A stretch of DNA of 64,000 nt. It comes from Pseudomonas sp. WN033. GTDB taxonomy: Bacteria; Pseudomonadota; Gammaproteobacteria; Pseudomonadales; Pseudomonadaceae. Position numbers and translations under genes: made by a program. Numbering within the stretch: position 1 is the stretch's first letter; every line of letters begins with the position of its first letter. Positions 1 through 9,367 of the stretch are shown here, piece by piece. Where the stretch lies: assembly GCA_002287035.1 (NCBI GenBank), contig NSKG01000012.1:1-64000 (forward strand), written 5' to 3'. Below the pieces are notes generated by a model. It was not told the DNA's origin. It did no database searches and saw only the letters and a program-made list of their open reading frames with translations.

Positions 1-15
1 AGCTTTCAAAACCGC

Positions 16-21
16 TGTCAA
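16..21 (-). promoter_or_regulatory. Third -35 element (TTGACA) at left edge
   Basis: A consensus TTGACA on the minus strand with only 15 bases left before the window ends, so its -10 would fall just outside. Position and sequence suggest a third tandem rrn promoter. Only the -35 hexamer is actually seen. Confidence 0.45.
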
Positions 22-104
22 CACCTTCCGTCAAACTCGATTCGAAGCACAAATCCAACCCCGAACCACCACCGGAAAGAACCGATCACTCCGCCCTTCC
101 GAGG

Positions 105-139
105 CCGGCGCATTCTACGCCGTTTCGCTGACCTGTCAA
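105..139 (-). promoter_or_regulatory. Sigma70 promoter P2 reading left, probable rRNA operon promoter
   Basis: A consensus TTGACA (134-139) and a TAGAAT (112-117) are separated by 16 bp on the minus strand, again with a GCGCC discriminator just after the -10. It lies about 109 bp downstream of P1 and points the same way, giving a tandem arrangement as in known rrn leaders. Confidence 0.75.
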
Positions 140-213
140 CCGGTTATTTCACCCCGAGAGACTCATAACCCATTGATCCTAAAGCACTTTAAGCAAAGCG
201 CCGCGATCAGCGA

Positions 214-248
214 GAGGCGCATTATAGGCACTTTCAAAACACCGTCAA
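214..248 (-). promoter_or_regulatory. Sigma70 promoter P1 reading left, probable rRNA operon promoter
   Basis: On the minus strand a TTGACG -35 (243-248) and a perfect TATAAT -10 (221-226) are 16 bp apart and followed by a GC-rich GCGCC discriminator. The -35 overlaps the tyrS stop codon. GC-rich discriminators are typical of stringently controlled rRNA promoters. In P. aeruginosa, as I recall, the 16S gene follows this tyrosyl-tRNA synthetase gene; the rRNA gene itself lies outside the window, so the assignment is inferred. Confidence 0.75.
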
Positions 249-1444
249 GGCTTTTTCAAACGAATACGGGCAAATTTTTTCTTGCCCGCCTGGCAGACAT
301 GCTCACTTCCCAGAGCGAATACAAAATCCTTGTCCACTACCTGGCCATCGACCTTGACCGAGCCCGCGCTCAACAGGTCGCGCGCCGCCGCGGCATTCTT
401 GGTCATGCCCGCACGATTCAGCACCGCCGACACCGGCAGATCCTCAGCCGACTCCAGCTCGATCTCCGGCAGATCCTCAGGCAGCTCACCATCCTGCAAA
501 CGATTGCCTGCCGATTTGTGCGCCGTTGCTGCAGCTTCTTCGCCATGGAAGCGCGCCACCAACTCTTCGGCCAACTTGATCTTGATGTCACGCGGATTGG
601 CTCCAGCCTCGACATCAGCCTTGAACGTCTCGATCTCTTCCAGACTACGGAAGCTGAGCAGCTCGAAATAGCGCCACATCAAACTATCTGGCATGGAAAC
701 GATCTTGTTGTACATCTCGCCAGGACGATCATCGATACCGACGTAGTTACCCAGCGACTTGGACATTTTCTTCTCACCATCCAACCCTACCAGCAGCGGC
801 ATGGTGATGATGACCTGAGACTCCTGACCATACTGACGCTGTAACTCTCGCCCCATCAACAGGTTGAACTTCTGATCGGTACCACCCAGCTCGACGTCGG
901 CACGCATCGCCACGGAGTCGTAGCCCTGAACCAGCGGGTAGAGGAACTCATGAATGGCAATTGACTGCCCGCCCTTATAGCGCTTGTCGAAATCATCGCG
1001 CTCAAGCATCCGAGCCACAGTGTATTTGCCGGCCAACTGAATCATGTCAGCAGAGGTCAGCTTGTCCATCCAGGTGGAATTGAACATCACCTGCGTCCTG
1101 GCCGGATCGAGAATCTTGAACACCTGCTCTTTATAGGTCTCGGCATTGGCCAACACCTGCTCGCGGGTCAGCGGCTGGCGAGTAATGTTCTTGCCCGAGG
1201 GATCACCGATCATGCCGGTGAAGTCACCAATCAGGAACAGCACCTCATGCCCCAGATCCTGAAACTGGCGCAGCTTATTAATAAGCACGGTATGCCCTAG
1301 GTGCAGATCGGGAGCGGTCGGATCGAAGCCAGCCTTGATGCGCAACGGCGTCCCGCGCTCAAGCTTGGTTCGCAACTCACTCTCGACAAGAATTTCATCC
1401 ACTCCGCGCGCAATCAGCGCCAACTGCTCATCAACCGGCTTCAT
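245..1444 (-). CDS. tyrS: Tyrosyl-tRNA synthetase
   Basis: Charges tRNA-Tyr with tyrosine in the cytoplasm for translation. The 399-residue protein has the class I signature HLGH at residues 48-51, a [13 protein letters not shown] segment near 78-90, the KMSKS loop near residue 225, and a C-terminal S4 RNA-binding domain from about residue 335. The length and the PT.PDLHLGH context fit the TyrS/TyrZ group found in Pseudomonas. Its start at 1444 is divergent from the M23 peptidase gene. Its stop codon overlaps the -35 of a strong promoter firing further left, so transcription probably continues into an rRNA operon region. The family is certain; which paralogue (tyrS or tyrZ) is not. Confidence 0.97.
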   Translation of the reverse strand: MKPVDEQLALIARGVDEILVESELRTKLERGTPLRIKAGFDPTAPDLHLGHTVLINKLRQFQDLGHEVLFLIGDFTGMIGDPSGKNITRQPLTREQVLANAETYKEQVFKILDPARTQVMFNSTWMDKLTSADMIQLAGKYTVARMLERDDFDKRYKGGQSIAIHEFLYPLVQGYDSVAMRADVELGGTDQKFNLLMGRELQRQYGQESQVIITMPLLVGLDGEKKMSKSLGNYVGIDDRPGEMYNKIVSMPDSLMWRYFELLSFRSLEEIETFKADVEAGANPRDIKIKLAEELVARFHGEEAAATAHKSAGNRLQDGELPEDLPEIELESAEDLPVSAVLNRAGMTKNAAAARDLLSAGSVKVDGQVVDKDFVFALGSEHVCQAGKKKFARIRLKKP

Positions 1445-1604
1445 AACTCAAGGAATCCTGTTATCGGGGTCTCACGAAAGGGAACCAAACATACAACATT
1501 GCGGACCAATTACAAGTTTGGCCGCCACTGGGGGCAGAGTGTCGTCACGCCATAAAGCTGACGAGCACAACGCTGTAAAACTGACGGGCGGCAACACCGA
1601 AAGC

Positions 1605-1631
1605 TTGCCATGAGGCACTTTCGGTTATAAT
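1605..1631 (+). promoter_or_regulatory. Probable promoter of the M23 peptidase-anmK unit
   Basis: A perfect TATAAT (1626-1631) lies 46 bp before the M23 start codon. A TTGCCA -35-like hexamer (1605-1610) stands 15 bp upstream, shorter than the ideal 17. The -10 is convincing, the -35 less so. Confidence 0.5.
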
Positions 1632-1677
1632 TTAGCAAGTTAGTTCACTTTTTTCAGATTCGAGCATAAGAGCGCTT

Positions 1678-3132
1678 ATGGGTAACCACAAGTCAAAAGC
1701 ACCGCGCTACCCGAAGAGTCACCTCGTGGCGGCCAGCGGTATCGCAGCAGCGCTGAGCATTTTCCTGCTCGTCATTCCCACCACCGACGTTGAAGCCAAA
1801 AAGACATTAATCCCTCTGGAACTGGAGGTGCCGCCAACGCTTGACGCCAATGTCAGCGGCTCGCGCTTCTCTGAACAGTTGGACGCGCTGATCAACGAAA
1901 CCGTCACACTCCCCGCAGCACCACTAGAGGTACGCAAACGCAACGAGCCACTGGTTACCGTTGACGCGTCTTCTGGCGGGGACATGAACCAGGACTACAG
2001 AGGCGATACCGCCAGCCAGCCAGCCAAAAGCGATTGGCTAAGTATCACCGTGGCCAGCGGCAACACGCTGTCGGTACTGTTCAGCCAAGTCGGCTTGTCG
2101 GCCGGCATCATGCATTCCGTCTTGAACAGCAGCAAGGACGCCAAGCGCTTCACCCGCCTCAATGTCGGCCAGGTCCTTGAGTTCAAGCTGGACGACCAGG
2201 GCGAACTGCTCAGCCTGCGCAGCAAAATCAGCGACCTGGAAACCATTCGAGTCGATCGCGCCGAGCAGGGCTACGCCTTCAGCAAGGATGTGATTGAGCC
2301 AGAAGTGCGCACGCGCTTCGCCCACGGCGAGATCAGCAGCTCGCTGTTTCTGGCAGCACAGCAGGCTGGCATGTCGCATAACCTGACCATGCAGATGGCC
2401 AACATCTTTGGCTATGACGTGGACTTTGCCCGGGACATCCGTACCGGCGACAACTTCGAGGTGCTGTTCGAGGAGCTGCATGTCGGCGACAAGCGTGTCG
2501 GCACCAACAACATTCTTGCCGCACGCTTCACCAATCGCGGAAAAACTTTCACCGCCGTGCGTTATACCGATCGCCAGGGTCATACCAGCTATTACCGCGC
2601 AGACGGCACTAGCATGCGCAAGGCGTTCATCCGCACGCCAGTCGAGTTTGCCCGGATCAGCTCGCGCTTCAACCCCAACCGTCGGCATCCGGTACTCAAC
2701 AAGATCCGCGCCCATAATGGCGTCGACTATGCAGCCCCGACCGGCACGCCAATCAAGGCCACCGGTGACGGTCGCATCGTTCATATCGGCCGCAAGGGTG
2801 GCTACGGCAACACCATCATCGTGCAACACGGACAGAAGTACAAAACCCTGTACGCTCACATGAGCCGCTACGCCAACGGCCTGCGCAATGGCAGCAACGT
2901 ATCTCAGGGCCAAGTGATCGGTTACGTTGGCATGACCGGCCTGGCTACCGGCCCACATCTGCACTATGAGTTTTTGGTCAACGGCCGCCATGTTGACCCA
3001 CTGCGAGTCGACCTGCCGGTTGCCGATCCTATCCCGCAAAGCGAACGTGCGGCCTTCATGAGCATCAGTAACCAACTCATGGCCAGCATGGATCAGAATC
3101 GCGAAACCCAAGTCGCGCTGCTGGACCGGTAA
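1678..3132 (+). CDS. M23 family murein endopeptidase with OapA domain
   Basis: Predicted periplasmic, inner-membrane-anchored peptidoglycan hydrolase of the LytM/MepM type, cutting peptide cross-links during wall growth. The 484-residue protein has an N-terminal membrane segment at about residues 16-40, an OapA/LysM-like region from about 120 to 200, and a C-terminal M23 domain with the zinc ligands His and Asp in HNGVDY (about 346-350) and HLH near 427. All catalytic ligands are present, so it should be active rather than a LytM activator such as EnvC. Its stop overlaps the anmK start by one base, so the two are translated together: a wall-cutting enzyme paired with recycling of the released anhydro-MurNAc. 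The substrate bond is inferred from the family. Confidence 0.92.
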   Translation: MGNHKSKAPRYPKSHLVAASGIAAALSIFLLVIPTTDVEAKKTLIPLELEVPPTLDANVSGSRFSEQLDALINETVTLPAAPLEVRKRNEPLVTVDASSGGDMNQDYRGDTASQPAKSDWLSITVASGNTLSVLFSQVGLSAGIMHSVLNSSKDAKRFTRLNVGQVLEFKLDDQGELLSLRSKISDLETIRVDRAEQGYAFSKDVIEPEVRTRFAHGEISSSLFLAAQQAGMSHNLTMQMANIFGYDVDFARDIRTGDNFEVLFEELHVGDKRVGTNNILAARFTNRGKTFTAVRYTDRQGHTSYYRADGTSMRKAFIRTPVEFARISSRFNPNRRHPVLNKIRAHNGVDYAAPTGTPIKATGDGRIVHIGRKGGYGNTIIVQHGQKYKTLYAHMSRYANGLRNGSNVSQGQVIGYVGMTGLATGPHLHYEFLVNGRHVDPLRVDLPVADPIPQSERAAFMSISNQLMASMDQNRETQVALLDR

Positions 3133-4235
3133 TGACCAATCTGTATGTCGGTATCATGTCAGGCACCAGCCTGGATGGTATCGACATCGCTTTGACCCGC
3201 TTCAACGCAGGGCGTCAAGCCGAACTAGTCGACGCCCTGTGCCTGCCTTTCCCCGCTCAACTCCGTGAAGAACTCCTAGGCCTGTGTCAACCCGGCGACG
3301 ATGAACTACGCCGCGCGGGCCTGGCGGGTCAAGCCTGGGCTCGACTGGCAGCCGACGGCATCCTGCGCTTACTGCGGCGCAACCAACTGGCAGCCGACCA
3401 GATTGAAGCCATTGGCAGCCACGGTCAAACCCTGCGACATCACCCCGAACTTGGCTTCAGTTGGCAGGTTGGCGCCCCAGCTCTCTTGGCCGAACTGAGC
3501 GGCATCCGCGTGATCAGCGATTTTCGCAGCCGCGACCTGGCCGCTGGCGGTGAAGGCGCCCCCCTGGTTCCGGCCTTTCATGACTGGCTGCTGCGCGACG
3601 ACCAAGCTTGCCGCACACTGGTCAATGTCGGCGGTTTCGCCAACCTGACGGTCATGCGCCCAGACGAGCCGGCCGTAGGCTTTGACAGCGGCCCCGGCAA
3701 CGTATTACTCGACGACTGGATCAACCTGCACCTGGGCAAAAGCTTCGACAGCAATGGTGACTGGGCACGCAGCGGACAAATCCAGCCAGAACTGCTGCGC
3801 AGCATGCTTGACGACCCCTACTTTCATCGCCAGGGCCCCAAGAGCACCGGCCGCGAATACTTCCATCGCACCTGGCTAAACGCTCGACTCAAACAGCTTG
3901 ACCACGTACCAGAGCCCCAGGACGTGCAAGCCACGCTACTGGAGCTGACTGCACAATCCATTACCCATGCCGTGCGCTCCCATGCCGCCGACAGTGACGG
4001 TGTATTCATTTGCGGCGGCGGCGCTAACAACACTCGCCTACTGGAACGCCTGCAGAACCTGCTGGCTCCCATCACAGTGAGTACGACCGCCAGCCTGGGC
4101 GTCCATCCGGACTGGATGGAAGCGATCGCGTTTGCCTGGCTAGCCTGGCGCTGCCAGCAAGGACTGCCAGGCAACCTGCCGGATGTCACCGGTGCCAAGG
4201 GGCCACGCATTTTAGGGGCAATCTATCCGGCCTGA
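3132..4235 (+). CDS. anmK: Anhydro-N-acetylmuramic acid kinase
   Basis: Phosphorylates and hydrates 1,6-anhydro-MurNAc to MurNAc-6-phosphate in the cytosol, the entry step of murein sugar recycling. The 367-residue length is typical. The N terminus carries the family phosphate-binding motif MSGTSLDGID at residues 9-18; later blocks include the GSHGQT and GFDSGPGN segments and the GGGANN motif near residue 295. The ATG lies on the stop codon of the upstream M23 gene (1-base overlap), showing translational coupling. It ends 13 bp from the stop of convergent erpA, with a short perfect hairpin across the junction. The same M23-anmK-erpA order is known from P. aeruginosa. Confidence 0.96.
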   Translation: MTNLYVGIMSGTSLDGIDIALTRFNAGRQAELVDALCLPFPAQLREELLGLCQPGDDELRRAGLAGQAWARLAADGILRLLRRNQLAADQIEAIGSHGQTLRHHPELGFSWQVGAPALLAELSGIRVISDFRSRDLAAGGEGAPLVPAFHDWLLRDDQACRTLVNVGGFANLTVMRPDEPAVGFDSGPGNVLLDDWINLHLGKSFDSNGDWARSGQIQPELLRSMLDDPYFHRQGPKSTGREYFHRTWLNARLKQLDHVPEPQDVQATLLELTAQSITHAVRSHAADSDGVFICGGGANNTRLLERLQNLLAPITVSTTASLGVHPDWMEAIAFAWLAWRCQQGLPGNLPDVTGAKGPRILGAIYPA

Positions 4236-4244
4236 ACGGCCGGA
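4226..4244. terminator. Short hairpin between convergent anmK and erpA
   Basis: A perfect 7-bp stem TCCGGCC/GGCCGGA with a 5-base loop that contains the anmK stop codon. There is no T-run on either strand, so it may only be a weak bidirectional terminator or an RNA-stabilising end. Confidence 0.4.
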
Positions 4245-4248
4245 CAGT

Positions 4249-4602
4249 TCAAATCGAGAAGGAGGAACCGCACCCACAGGTCGTGGTGGCGTTGGGGTTG
4301 TTGATGACGAACCGCGAGCCCTCAAGCCCCTCTTGGTAATCGACCTCCGAGCCCGCCAGATACTGGAAACTCATCGGATCAACCACCAGCCGCACACCGT
4401 CACGCTCGACCACGGTGTCATCCTCGGCCAGCTCATCATCGAACGTGAAGCCATACTGAAAGCCGGAACAGCCGCCACCAGTAACAAAGACCCGCAGGCT
4501 CAAACGCTCGTTGCCTTCCTCCTCGATCAGCGAGCGCACCTTGCTCACGGCGCTGTCGGTAAAGGCCAGGGGGGTGGGGATAAAGACTTCAGCAGTGGAC
4601 AT
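4249..4602 (-). CDS. erpA: Iron-sulfur cluster insertion protein ErpA
   Basis: A-type carrier that passes Fe-S clusters to apo-enzymes, including those of isoprenoid synthesis and respiration. The 117-residue length is that of ErpA. The three cluster-ligand cysteines are visible: Cys45 in VTGGGCSGF and the C-terminal CGC pair at 109 and 111. It is the last gene of the minus-strand run argC-DUF6776-bactofilin-erpA, about 66 bp after the bactofilin stop. The ErpA identity rather than IscA or NfuA is supported by the N-terminal extension before the core domain and by the Pseudomonas gene order. Confidence 0.95.
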   Translation of the reverse strand: MSTAEVFIPTPLAFTDSAVSKVRSLIEEEGNERLSLRVFVTGGGCSGFQYGFTFDDELAEDDTVVERDGVRLVVDPMSFQYLAGSEVDYQEGLEGSRFVINNPNATTTCGCGSSFSI

Positions 4603-4668
4603 ACAACCTCCGGCGGCCGGATGCCGCGCACATCAAGGATGTATTATCGTTTTCCCCGAGTCTTTTGG

Positions 4669-5109
4669 TCAACTATTGTCCGCGGGCTCGGACTCCTCCG
4701 AGGCAAACGCCGGAGCAGGCAAGGGCGTCGAAGCCACCACAGGGTCGGACTGAAAATGCAACTGGCCACAAACCTGCGCCCCCATCACCATTTCCATAAA
4801 CCGGTAGTACACATCACCACTGATACGCGCTTTGGCGTCCAGTTCCAAATGTTCCGGGGCATGCACATCGCCAACCACTTCGCCGTTGACCAGCACATTG
4901 GGAGCGCGAATGACGCCCTCGACATAGCCGTGCTCACTGATTCGCACCAGGCCCTGCTCCGCATGGATATTGCCAATCACCCGACCATCCACCTGCAGCG
5001 CGCCGGTAAACCGCAGATCACCTCGAATCTCAGCGTCCTGAGCGATAATCGTGGTCTTGCCATTGAATTGGCTGAGATCGGCTTTCTTGTGCTTGTCAGC
5101 TCCCCACAT
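4669..5109 (-). CDS. Bactofilin family polymer-forming protein
   Basis: Bactofilins self-assemble into nucleotide-free filaments that scaffold cell-wall enzymes or position proteins. This 146-residue protein has the hallmark right-handed beta-helix core, seen as repeated short hydrophobic strands with V/I and G spacing (roughly residues 15-110), and flexible Pro/Ala/Glu-rich ends. The start chosen is the ATG at 5109, which overlaps the upstream TGA by one base; an alternative start 27 bp upstream would bury it inside the preceding gene. Such tight coupling with the coiled-coil membrane protein upstream suggests that the two act together, perhaps as filament and membrane anchor; that partnership is inferred. 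Confidence 0.88.
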   Translation of the reverse strand: MWGADKHKKADLSQFNGKTTIIAQDAEIRGDLRFTGALQVDGRVIGNIHAEQGLVRISEHGYVEGVIRAPNVLVNGEVVGDVHAPEHLELDAKARISGDVYYRFMEMVMGAQVCGQLHFQSDPVVASTPLPAPAFASEESEPADNS

Positions 5110-5873
5110 CAGGGTCGTACTCCTGTCACTGTCCAATCAAAAGTCTGCTCAACCAGGGTCTTGCCATTCTGCTGCGCACTCAACAGCACGCGCTCAGGCT
5201 CAAAGTCTTCGGGCAGCGTCAGTTCCGCCGCACGGCTGTTGCCAGGTACTACCTGAAAGTACCGAAAATCCAACTCAAGCCCTTCATCATTCTCAAGTTC
5301 ACTCAGGGCCGACAACGGCAAGGTAACACTTCTGCCGCCCTGCTTTCCTTGCAGGCGTACCAACAACCGGGCCTGCACGGTATCGCTTTCGCTGCCCACC
5401 CTGCTGACCATGACTTTGTACCGGAAAACCTGCGGCGATTCTGTGGCGTGCAGCTCAAATGCTTGAATCCGCAACCCAGGAGTCAGAGCACTGGGCGCCA
5501 GCGCGCCCTGATACTGAGCCAGATCCTGCTGCAGGCGAAACAGTTGTTGCTCAAGGTCATGAATGACTTCTCGCCCCTCGCTGACCGATTCGCGAGCCAC
5601 CAACAAATCGACTTCGAGCTGCTGGTAACGCTGCCGGTTGCCGTCCAGCTCCTGCAACAACTCGGACTGGCGCTGCAGCAGTTCGGCATGGTCCTTGAGC
5701 AGTTCGCGCTGGGTTTCCAGCGCCAGACGCCAGCCCAGCAAACCGCTAATCGGTACCGCGAGAAACAGCAGCGCAAGCAGAATCCCGCGCCACAGCCGGG
5801 CGTACTTGCCATTACGTGGCATGAACACCACGTCCTGTTCACGCAGCGGCGCCCGTTTCTTGAAGTTGACCAT
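5109..5873 (-). CDS. DUF6776-type membrane-anchored coiled-coil protein
   Basis: Protein of unknown function found at this locus in Pseudomonas. The 254-residue sequence has one transmembrane segment at about 29-50, then a long coiled coil (about 55-125) rich in Leu, Gln and Glu heptads, and a beta-rich C-terminal domain of about 115 residues, most likely periplasmic. Its start codon shares a base with the argC stop, and its stop shares a base with the bactofilin start, so argC, this gene and the bactofilin gene form one translationally coupled unit. A role in bridging the cytoplasmic filament to the wall is a guess; no catalytic motif is visible. Confidence 0.8.
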   Translation of the reverse strand: MVNFKKRAPLREQDVVFMPRNGKYARLWRGILLALLFLAVPISGLLGWRLALETQRELLKDHAELLQRQSELLQELDGNRQRYQQLEVDLLVARESVSEGREVIHDLEQQLFRLQQDLAQYQGALAPSALTPGLRIQAFELHATESPQVFRYKVMVSRVGSESDTVQARLLVRLQGKQGGRSVTLPLSALSELENDEGLELDFRYFQVVPGNSRAAELTLPEDFEPERVLLSAQQNGKTLVEQTFDWTVTGVRP

Positions 5874-6907
5874 CAGGGCATCAGCGCCGGATGCGACAAT
5901 CCCAGGGTTTCTTCCAGCCCCATGGCGATGTTCATGTTCTGCACAGCCTGACCAGATGCGCCCTTGACCAGGTTATCAATCACCGACAGTACGACCACCA
6001 GATCGCCCCCTTGCGGGCGATGCACAGCAATTCGACAGGTGTTGGCACCCTTGACGCTTCGTGTTTCGGGGTGGCTGCCTGCCGGCATCACGTCCACGAA
6101 CGGCTCAGCGGCATAACGCTGCTCGAACAGCGCCTGCAGATCGACCGAGCGATCCTTGACGTTGGCATAGAGAGTGGCATGGATGCCACGAATCATCGGA
6201 GTCAAATGCGGGACAAAGGTCAGCCCTACCGGCTGACCCGCTGCCAGATTCAGGCCCTGACGAATTTCCGGCAAGTGGCGATGCCCAGCCACGGCGTAGG
6301 CCTTCATGCTCTCGGAGGCTTCGCACAGCAGCGAGCCGACGCTGGCGCCACGCCCGGCGCCACTGACGCCGGACTTGCAGTCGGCAATCAGTTGAGCCGG
6401 ATCTGCCAACCCTGCCTCCAATAGCGGAATCAGGCCAAGCTGCGTGGCAGTTGGGTAACAGCCCGGTACCGCAATCAGCTGGGCACTGCGAATTGCCTCG
6501 CGATTGACCTCCGGCAAACCATAAACTGCCTGCTCCAGCAGTTGCGGCGCCCCGTGCGGCTGGCCGTACCAACGGCTCCACTCCTCGGCATCGCGCAGAC
6601 GAAAATCCGCCGACAGGTCGATGATCCGCGTCCCGGTCGCCAGCAGTTCACCCGCCAGAGCATGGGCAACACCGTGCGGCGTGGCAAAAAACACCACATC
6701 GCAGGCACCGAGGCGGTTCACATCCGGCACGCTGAATGCCAGCCCGTCATAGTGACCACGCAGGTTCGGATACAGGTCGGCCACCTTGACCCCGTCCTCG
6801 GAGCGCGAGGTAATGACCTCGACCCGAGCCTGCGGATGCTGCGCCAACAGTCTCAGCAACTCCACTCCGGTGTAACCGGTACCTCCGACAATGCCGACCT
6901 TGATCAT
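5873..6907 (-). CDS. argC: N-acetyl-gamma-glutamyl-phosphate reductase
   Basis: Third step of arginine biosynthesis: NADPH-dependent reduction of N-acetylglutamyl phosphate to the semialdehyde. The 344-residue protein begins with a Rossmann motif [14 protein letters not shown] (residues 8-21), carries the catalytic cysteine in VPGCYPTA near residue 150, and has the C-terminal His-containing HLTPM segment typical of the ArgC family. It heads a four-gene minus-strand run and is divergent from hemJ with about 120 bp between. No arginine-operator palindrome was recognised in that gap. Confidence 0.96.
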   Translation of the reverse strand: MIKVGIVGGTGYTGVELLRLLAQHPQARVEVITSRSEDGVKVADLYPNLRGHYDGLAFSVPDVNRLGACDVVFFATPHGVAHALAGELLATGTRIIDLSADFRLRDAEEWSRWYGQPHGAPQLLEQAVYGLPEVNREAIRSAQLIAVPGCYPTATQLGLIPLLEAGLADPAQLIADCKSGVSGAGRGASVGSLLCEASESMKAYAVAGHRHLPEIRQGLNLAAGQPVGLTFVPHLTPMIRGIHATLYANVKDRSVDLQALFEQRYAAEPFVDVMPAGSHPETRSVKGANTCRIAVHRPQGGDLVVVLSVIDNLVKGASGQAVQNMNIAMGLEETLGLSHPALMP

Positions 6908-7030
6908 GACTGCTTACCCGCCTATTTCCGAAACTTGAGTTGAAGGTGAATGGTTTATGATAAGAGCGCTAGCGAAAATTACCAGCGCGCATCCCCCGGG
7001 AATACCTATCGACCTGTCTGGAGCCTGTCC

Positions 7031-7453
7031 GTGTATCTATGGATCAAAGCCTTTCACATCATCGCCGTCGTCACCTGGTTCGCCGGGCTGTTCTACCTCC
7101 CGCGCCTGTTCGTTTATCACGCCATGAGTGAAGACCACGCCAGCCAGGAACGGTTCAAGGTCATGGAGCGCAAACTGTACCGCGGCATCATGATACCTTC
7201 GATGCTGGTCGCGGTAGGGCTGGGTATCTGGATGCTGTACCTGGTGCCAGCCTGGCTGCAGCAGGGCTGGATGCACGCCAAGCTGGCACTGGTGGTCGCC
7301 CTGATCGGCTACCACCACGCCTGCGGCGCCATGGTCCGGCGCTTTGCCAATGACGCCAATCGCCGCTCCCATGTGTTCTATCGCTGGTTCAATGAAGCGC
7401 CGGTACTGGTCTTGGTTGCAGCCGTCATTCTGGTGGTAGTCAAACCGTTCTAA
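7031..7453 (+). CDS. hemJ: Protoporphyrinogen oxidase HemJ
   Basis: Oxidises protoporphyrinogen IX to protoporphyrin IX in the inner membrane, the penultimate step of heme synthesis. Starting at the GTG at 7031 gives 140 residues, the usual HemJ size; a GGAG 7 bases before it supports this start over the ATG at 6950. Four membrane helices can be traced. The conserved His of KAFHIIAVVTWFAGLFYLPR (about residue 8) and later Lys/Arg residues of the family are present. The stop overlaps the stop of the convergent AAA ATPase gene by 3 bases. Confidence 0.92.
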   Translation: MYLWIKAFHIIAVVTWFAGLFYLPRLFVYHAMSEDHASQERFKVMERKLYRGIMIPSMLVAVGLGIWMLYLVPAWLQQGWMHAKLALVVALIGYHHACGAMVRRFANDANRRSHVFYRWFNEAPVLVLVAAVILVVVKPF

Positions 7454-8931
7454 CCGGCCATCACCGCCCGCTCACGCGCCCATTCGCGCAGCGCGTGCAA
7501 GCGCTCGGCCATGACTACCGATAGCGGCGAGGTCTGGCCAAGCGCTTCCAGCACATGCTCATTGCCGACCGGCTGCTGACGTGCGGCCCCGGCATAGACG
7601 GCCGTGACCACTGCCTGCTCGATTTCCGCCCCGGAAAAGCCCTCGCTGGCCGCCGCCAGGGCCGGCAGGTCGAACTGCTCGGGCAGCAATTCTCGCCGAG
7701 CTAGATGAATACGGAAAATATCGCCACGCACCGCCGAGTCGGGCAAATCGACGAAGAACATTTCATCCAGCCGGCCCTTGCGAATCAGCTCTGGTGGTAA
7801 CTGACTGACATCGTTGGAAGTCGCCACCAGAAATACCCGGGTCTGACGCTCGGCCATCCAGGTCAGCAGACTGCCAAGCAGGCGCCGGGAAACGCCCTGA
7901 TCTGCCGAATCCGGAGCAATGCCCTTCTCGATTTCGTCAATCCACAGCACGCACGGCTCCATGGCGTCGGCCATCTGCAATGCTTCGCGCAGGTTCTTCT
8001 CGGTTTCACCAATGTACTTGTTGTACAACGCCGCAAAGTCCAGGCGCAGCAGCGGCAAACCCCAGAGCCCGGCTACCGCCTTGGCCGCAAGGCTCTTACC
8101 GGAACCCTGCACACCAACCAGCATAACCCCCTTGGGCACATCCTTGAGCGCCCCGGACTGGGTGAAAGCTACCTGCCGGTCCGCCAGCCACTGCTTGAAG
8201 CGTCCCAGACCGCCAACGTCGGCGAACCGCGCGGTATCCTGCTCGAAACTGAGTACGCCCTGCATGTCGAGCAGCTCGAACTTGGCCTGATTCAGAGCCG
8301 GCAGATCTTCCTGGGTAATCGCCCCATCGTCGACGATCAGGTTACGCGCCAGCCGCCGCGCCTCAGCCTGGGTGGTACCGCGCAGGTTACGCACGACCTG
8401 TTCCAGGGTCCGGTTATCGGTCCGCACCCTACGCCCCTGGTTCTGCTGACTCCAGAGCGCCGCCTCTTCCCGCACGATGGCGGCCAACTGGTCATCGGAC
8501 GGCATACGGAGGCTGAAGCGGGCCGCCAGACGGCTAAGCTCGGCCGGCAGGTTCAATGCATGACTGACCAGAATGATGGTCGGTGCTTGCTCGCCAGTCT
8601 CCATGGCCAGCGCCTTGAGCTGGCGTACCAGGCGCGAAGAATCCAGAAACGGATGCAGGTCGCAGAATACGTAAAGGCCGGGAGCGGCATCACGCCGAAT
8701 CTGCTCCAACGCAACCTCCGGGTCACAGGTCTTCTGCCCCGGATCGACATCCGCCCCAAACCCCAGGCGCGACAACCCATCGACCTGATTCCAGGTGTAC
8801 CAGCTCAACGCCCGCTTGATCGCCAGTGAACCAATGGTTTCCAGCACCCGGCGCTCTTCCCAGGACTCGATCACCACCAGCTTGACCTTCGAATCCAGCA
8901 CCAGCCCGAGATCATGTATATCGTTCTTCAA
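7450..8931 (-). CDS. AAA family ATPase (Ycf46-like)
   Basis: Cytoplasmic AAA+ ATPase of the Ycf46 group, role unknown, possibly linked to stress or carbon-use responses as in cyanobacterial homologues. The C-terminal half holds the AAA core: Walker A GVQGSGKS, Walker B CVLWIDEIEKG, a sensor with ATSND, and an arginine pair before the second helical region; the N-terminal half is a degenerate P-loop-like domain. The TTG at 8931 is preferred because an AGGGAGG lies 5 bases before it, giving 493 residues; an ATG at 8961 lacks a ribosome-binding site. It is divergent from the HIT gene and convergent with hemJ. Confidence 0.88.
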   Translation of the reverse strand: MKNDIHDLGLVLDSKVKLVVIESWEERRVLETIGSLAIKRALSWYTWNQVDGLSRLGFGADVDPGQKTCDPEVALEQIRRDAAPGLYVFCDLHPFLDSSRLVRQLKALAMETGEQAPTIILVSHALNLPAELSRLAARFSLRMPSDDQLAAIVREEAALWSQQNQGRRVRTDNRTLEQVVRNLRGTTQAEARRLARNLIVDDGAITQEDLPALNQAKFELLDMQGVLSFEQDTARFADVGGLGRFKQWLADRQVAFTQSGALKDVPKGVMLVGVQGSGKSLAAKAVAGLWGLPLLRLDFAALYNKYIGETEKNLREALQMADAMEPCVLWIDEIEKGIAPDSADQGVSRRLLGSLLTWMAERQTRVFLVATSNDVSQLPPELIRKGRLDEMFFVDLPDSAVRGDIFRIHLARRELLPEQFDLPALAAASEGFSGAEIEQAVVTAVYAGAARQQPVGNEHVLEALGQTSPLSVVMAERLHALREWARERAVMAG

Positions 8932-9018
8932 CGGAGCCTCCCTGTGAGCGGCGGATGCCATTCCGGCCGCGGACGGTTACACTGGATGCACTATATAGCC
9001 AATGATGAGGAGCACACA

Positions 9019-9357
9019 GTGGATTGTCTGTTCTGTAAGATCGTCGAGGGCAAAATCCCGGCGAAAAAAATCCATGAAGATGATCAGGTAGTGGCCTTTC
9101 ACGACATCAATCCGCAGGCCCCGGTACACTTCCTGGTGATTCCGAAAAAGCATATCGCCACGCTCGCCGAACTGACTGAGGCCGACAACGCCCTAGTGGG
9201 TCATATGGTCTTCACCGCTCAGCGCCTAGCCCGGGAACTGGGTTGTGAAGCGGGCTTTCGTACCGTATTCAACTGCAATGAACAGGGCGGGCAGACCGTC
9301 TACCATATCCACCTGCACGTCCTCGGTCAGCGCCAGATGACCTGGCCGCCAGGTTGA
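9019..9357 (+). CDS. hinT: HIT family nucleotide-binding hydrolase
   Basis: Histidine-triad purine-nucleoside phosphoramidase, a small cytosolic hydrolase of AMP-lysine-like adducts. The triad HIHLHVLG is near the C terminus and CLFCKI at residues 3-8 is the usual N-terminal segment. The GTG at 9019 with GATGAGGA upstream gives 112 residues, the normal HinT length; earlier in-frame starts would reach back into the divergent ATPase gene. It is followed by a MITE that separates it from coq7. Confidence 0.92.
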   Translation: MDCLFCKIVEGKIPAKKIHEDDQVVAFHDINPQAPVHFLVIPKKHIATLAELTEADNALVGHMVFTAQRLARELGCEAGFRTVFNCNEQGGQTVYHIHLHVLGQRQMTWPPG

Positions 9358-9367
9358 TCTCAATCAA

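Noticed and set aside
2038-3111. A 357-codon open frame antisense to the M23 peptidase gene
   Set aside because: The plus strand has complete zinc motifs and coupling to anmK; the antisense frame shows no domain or start signal.
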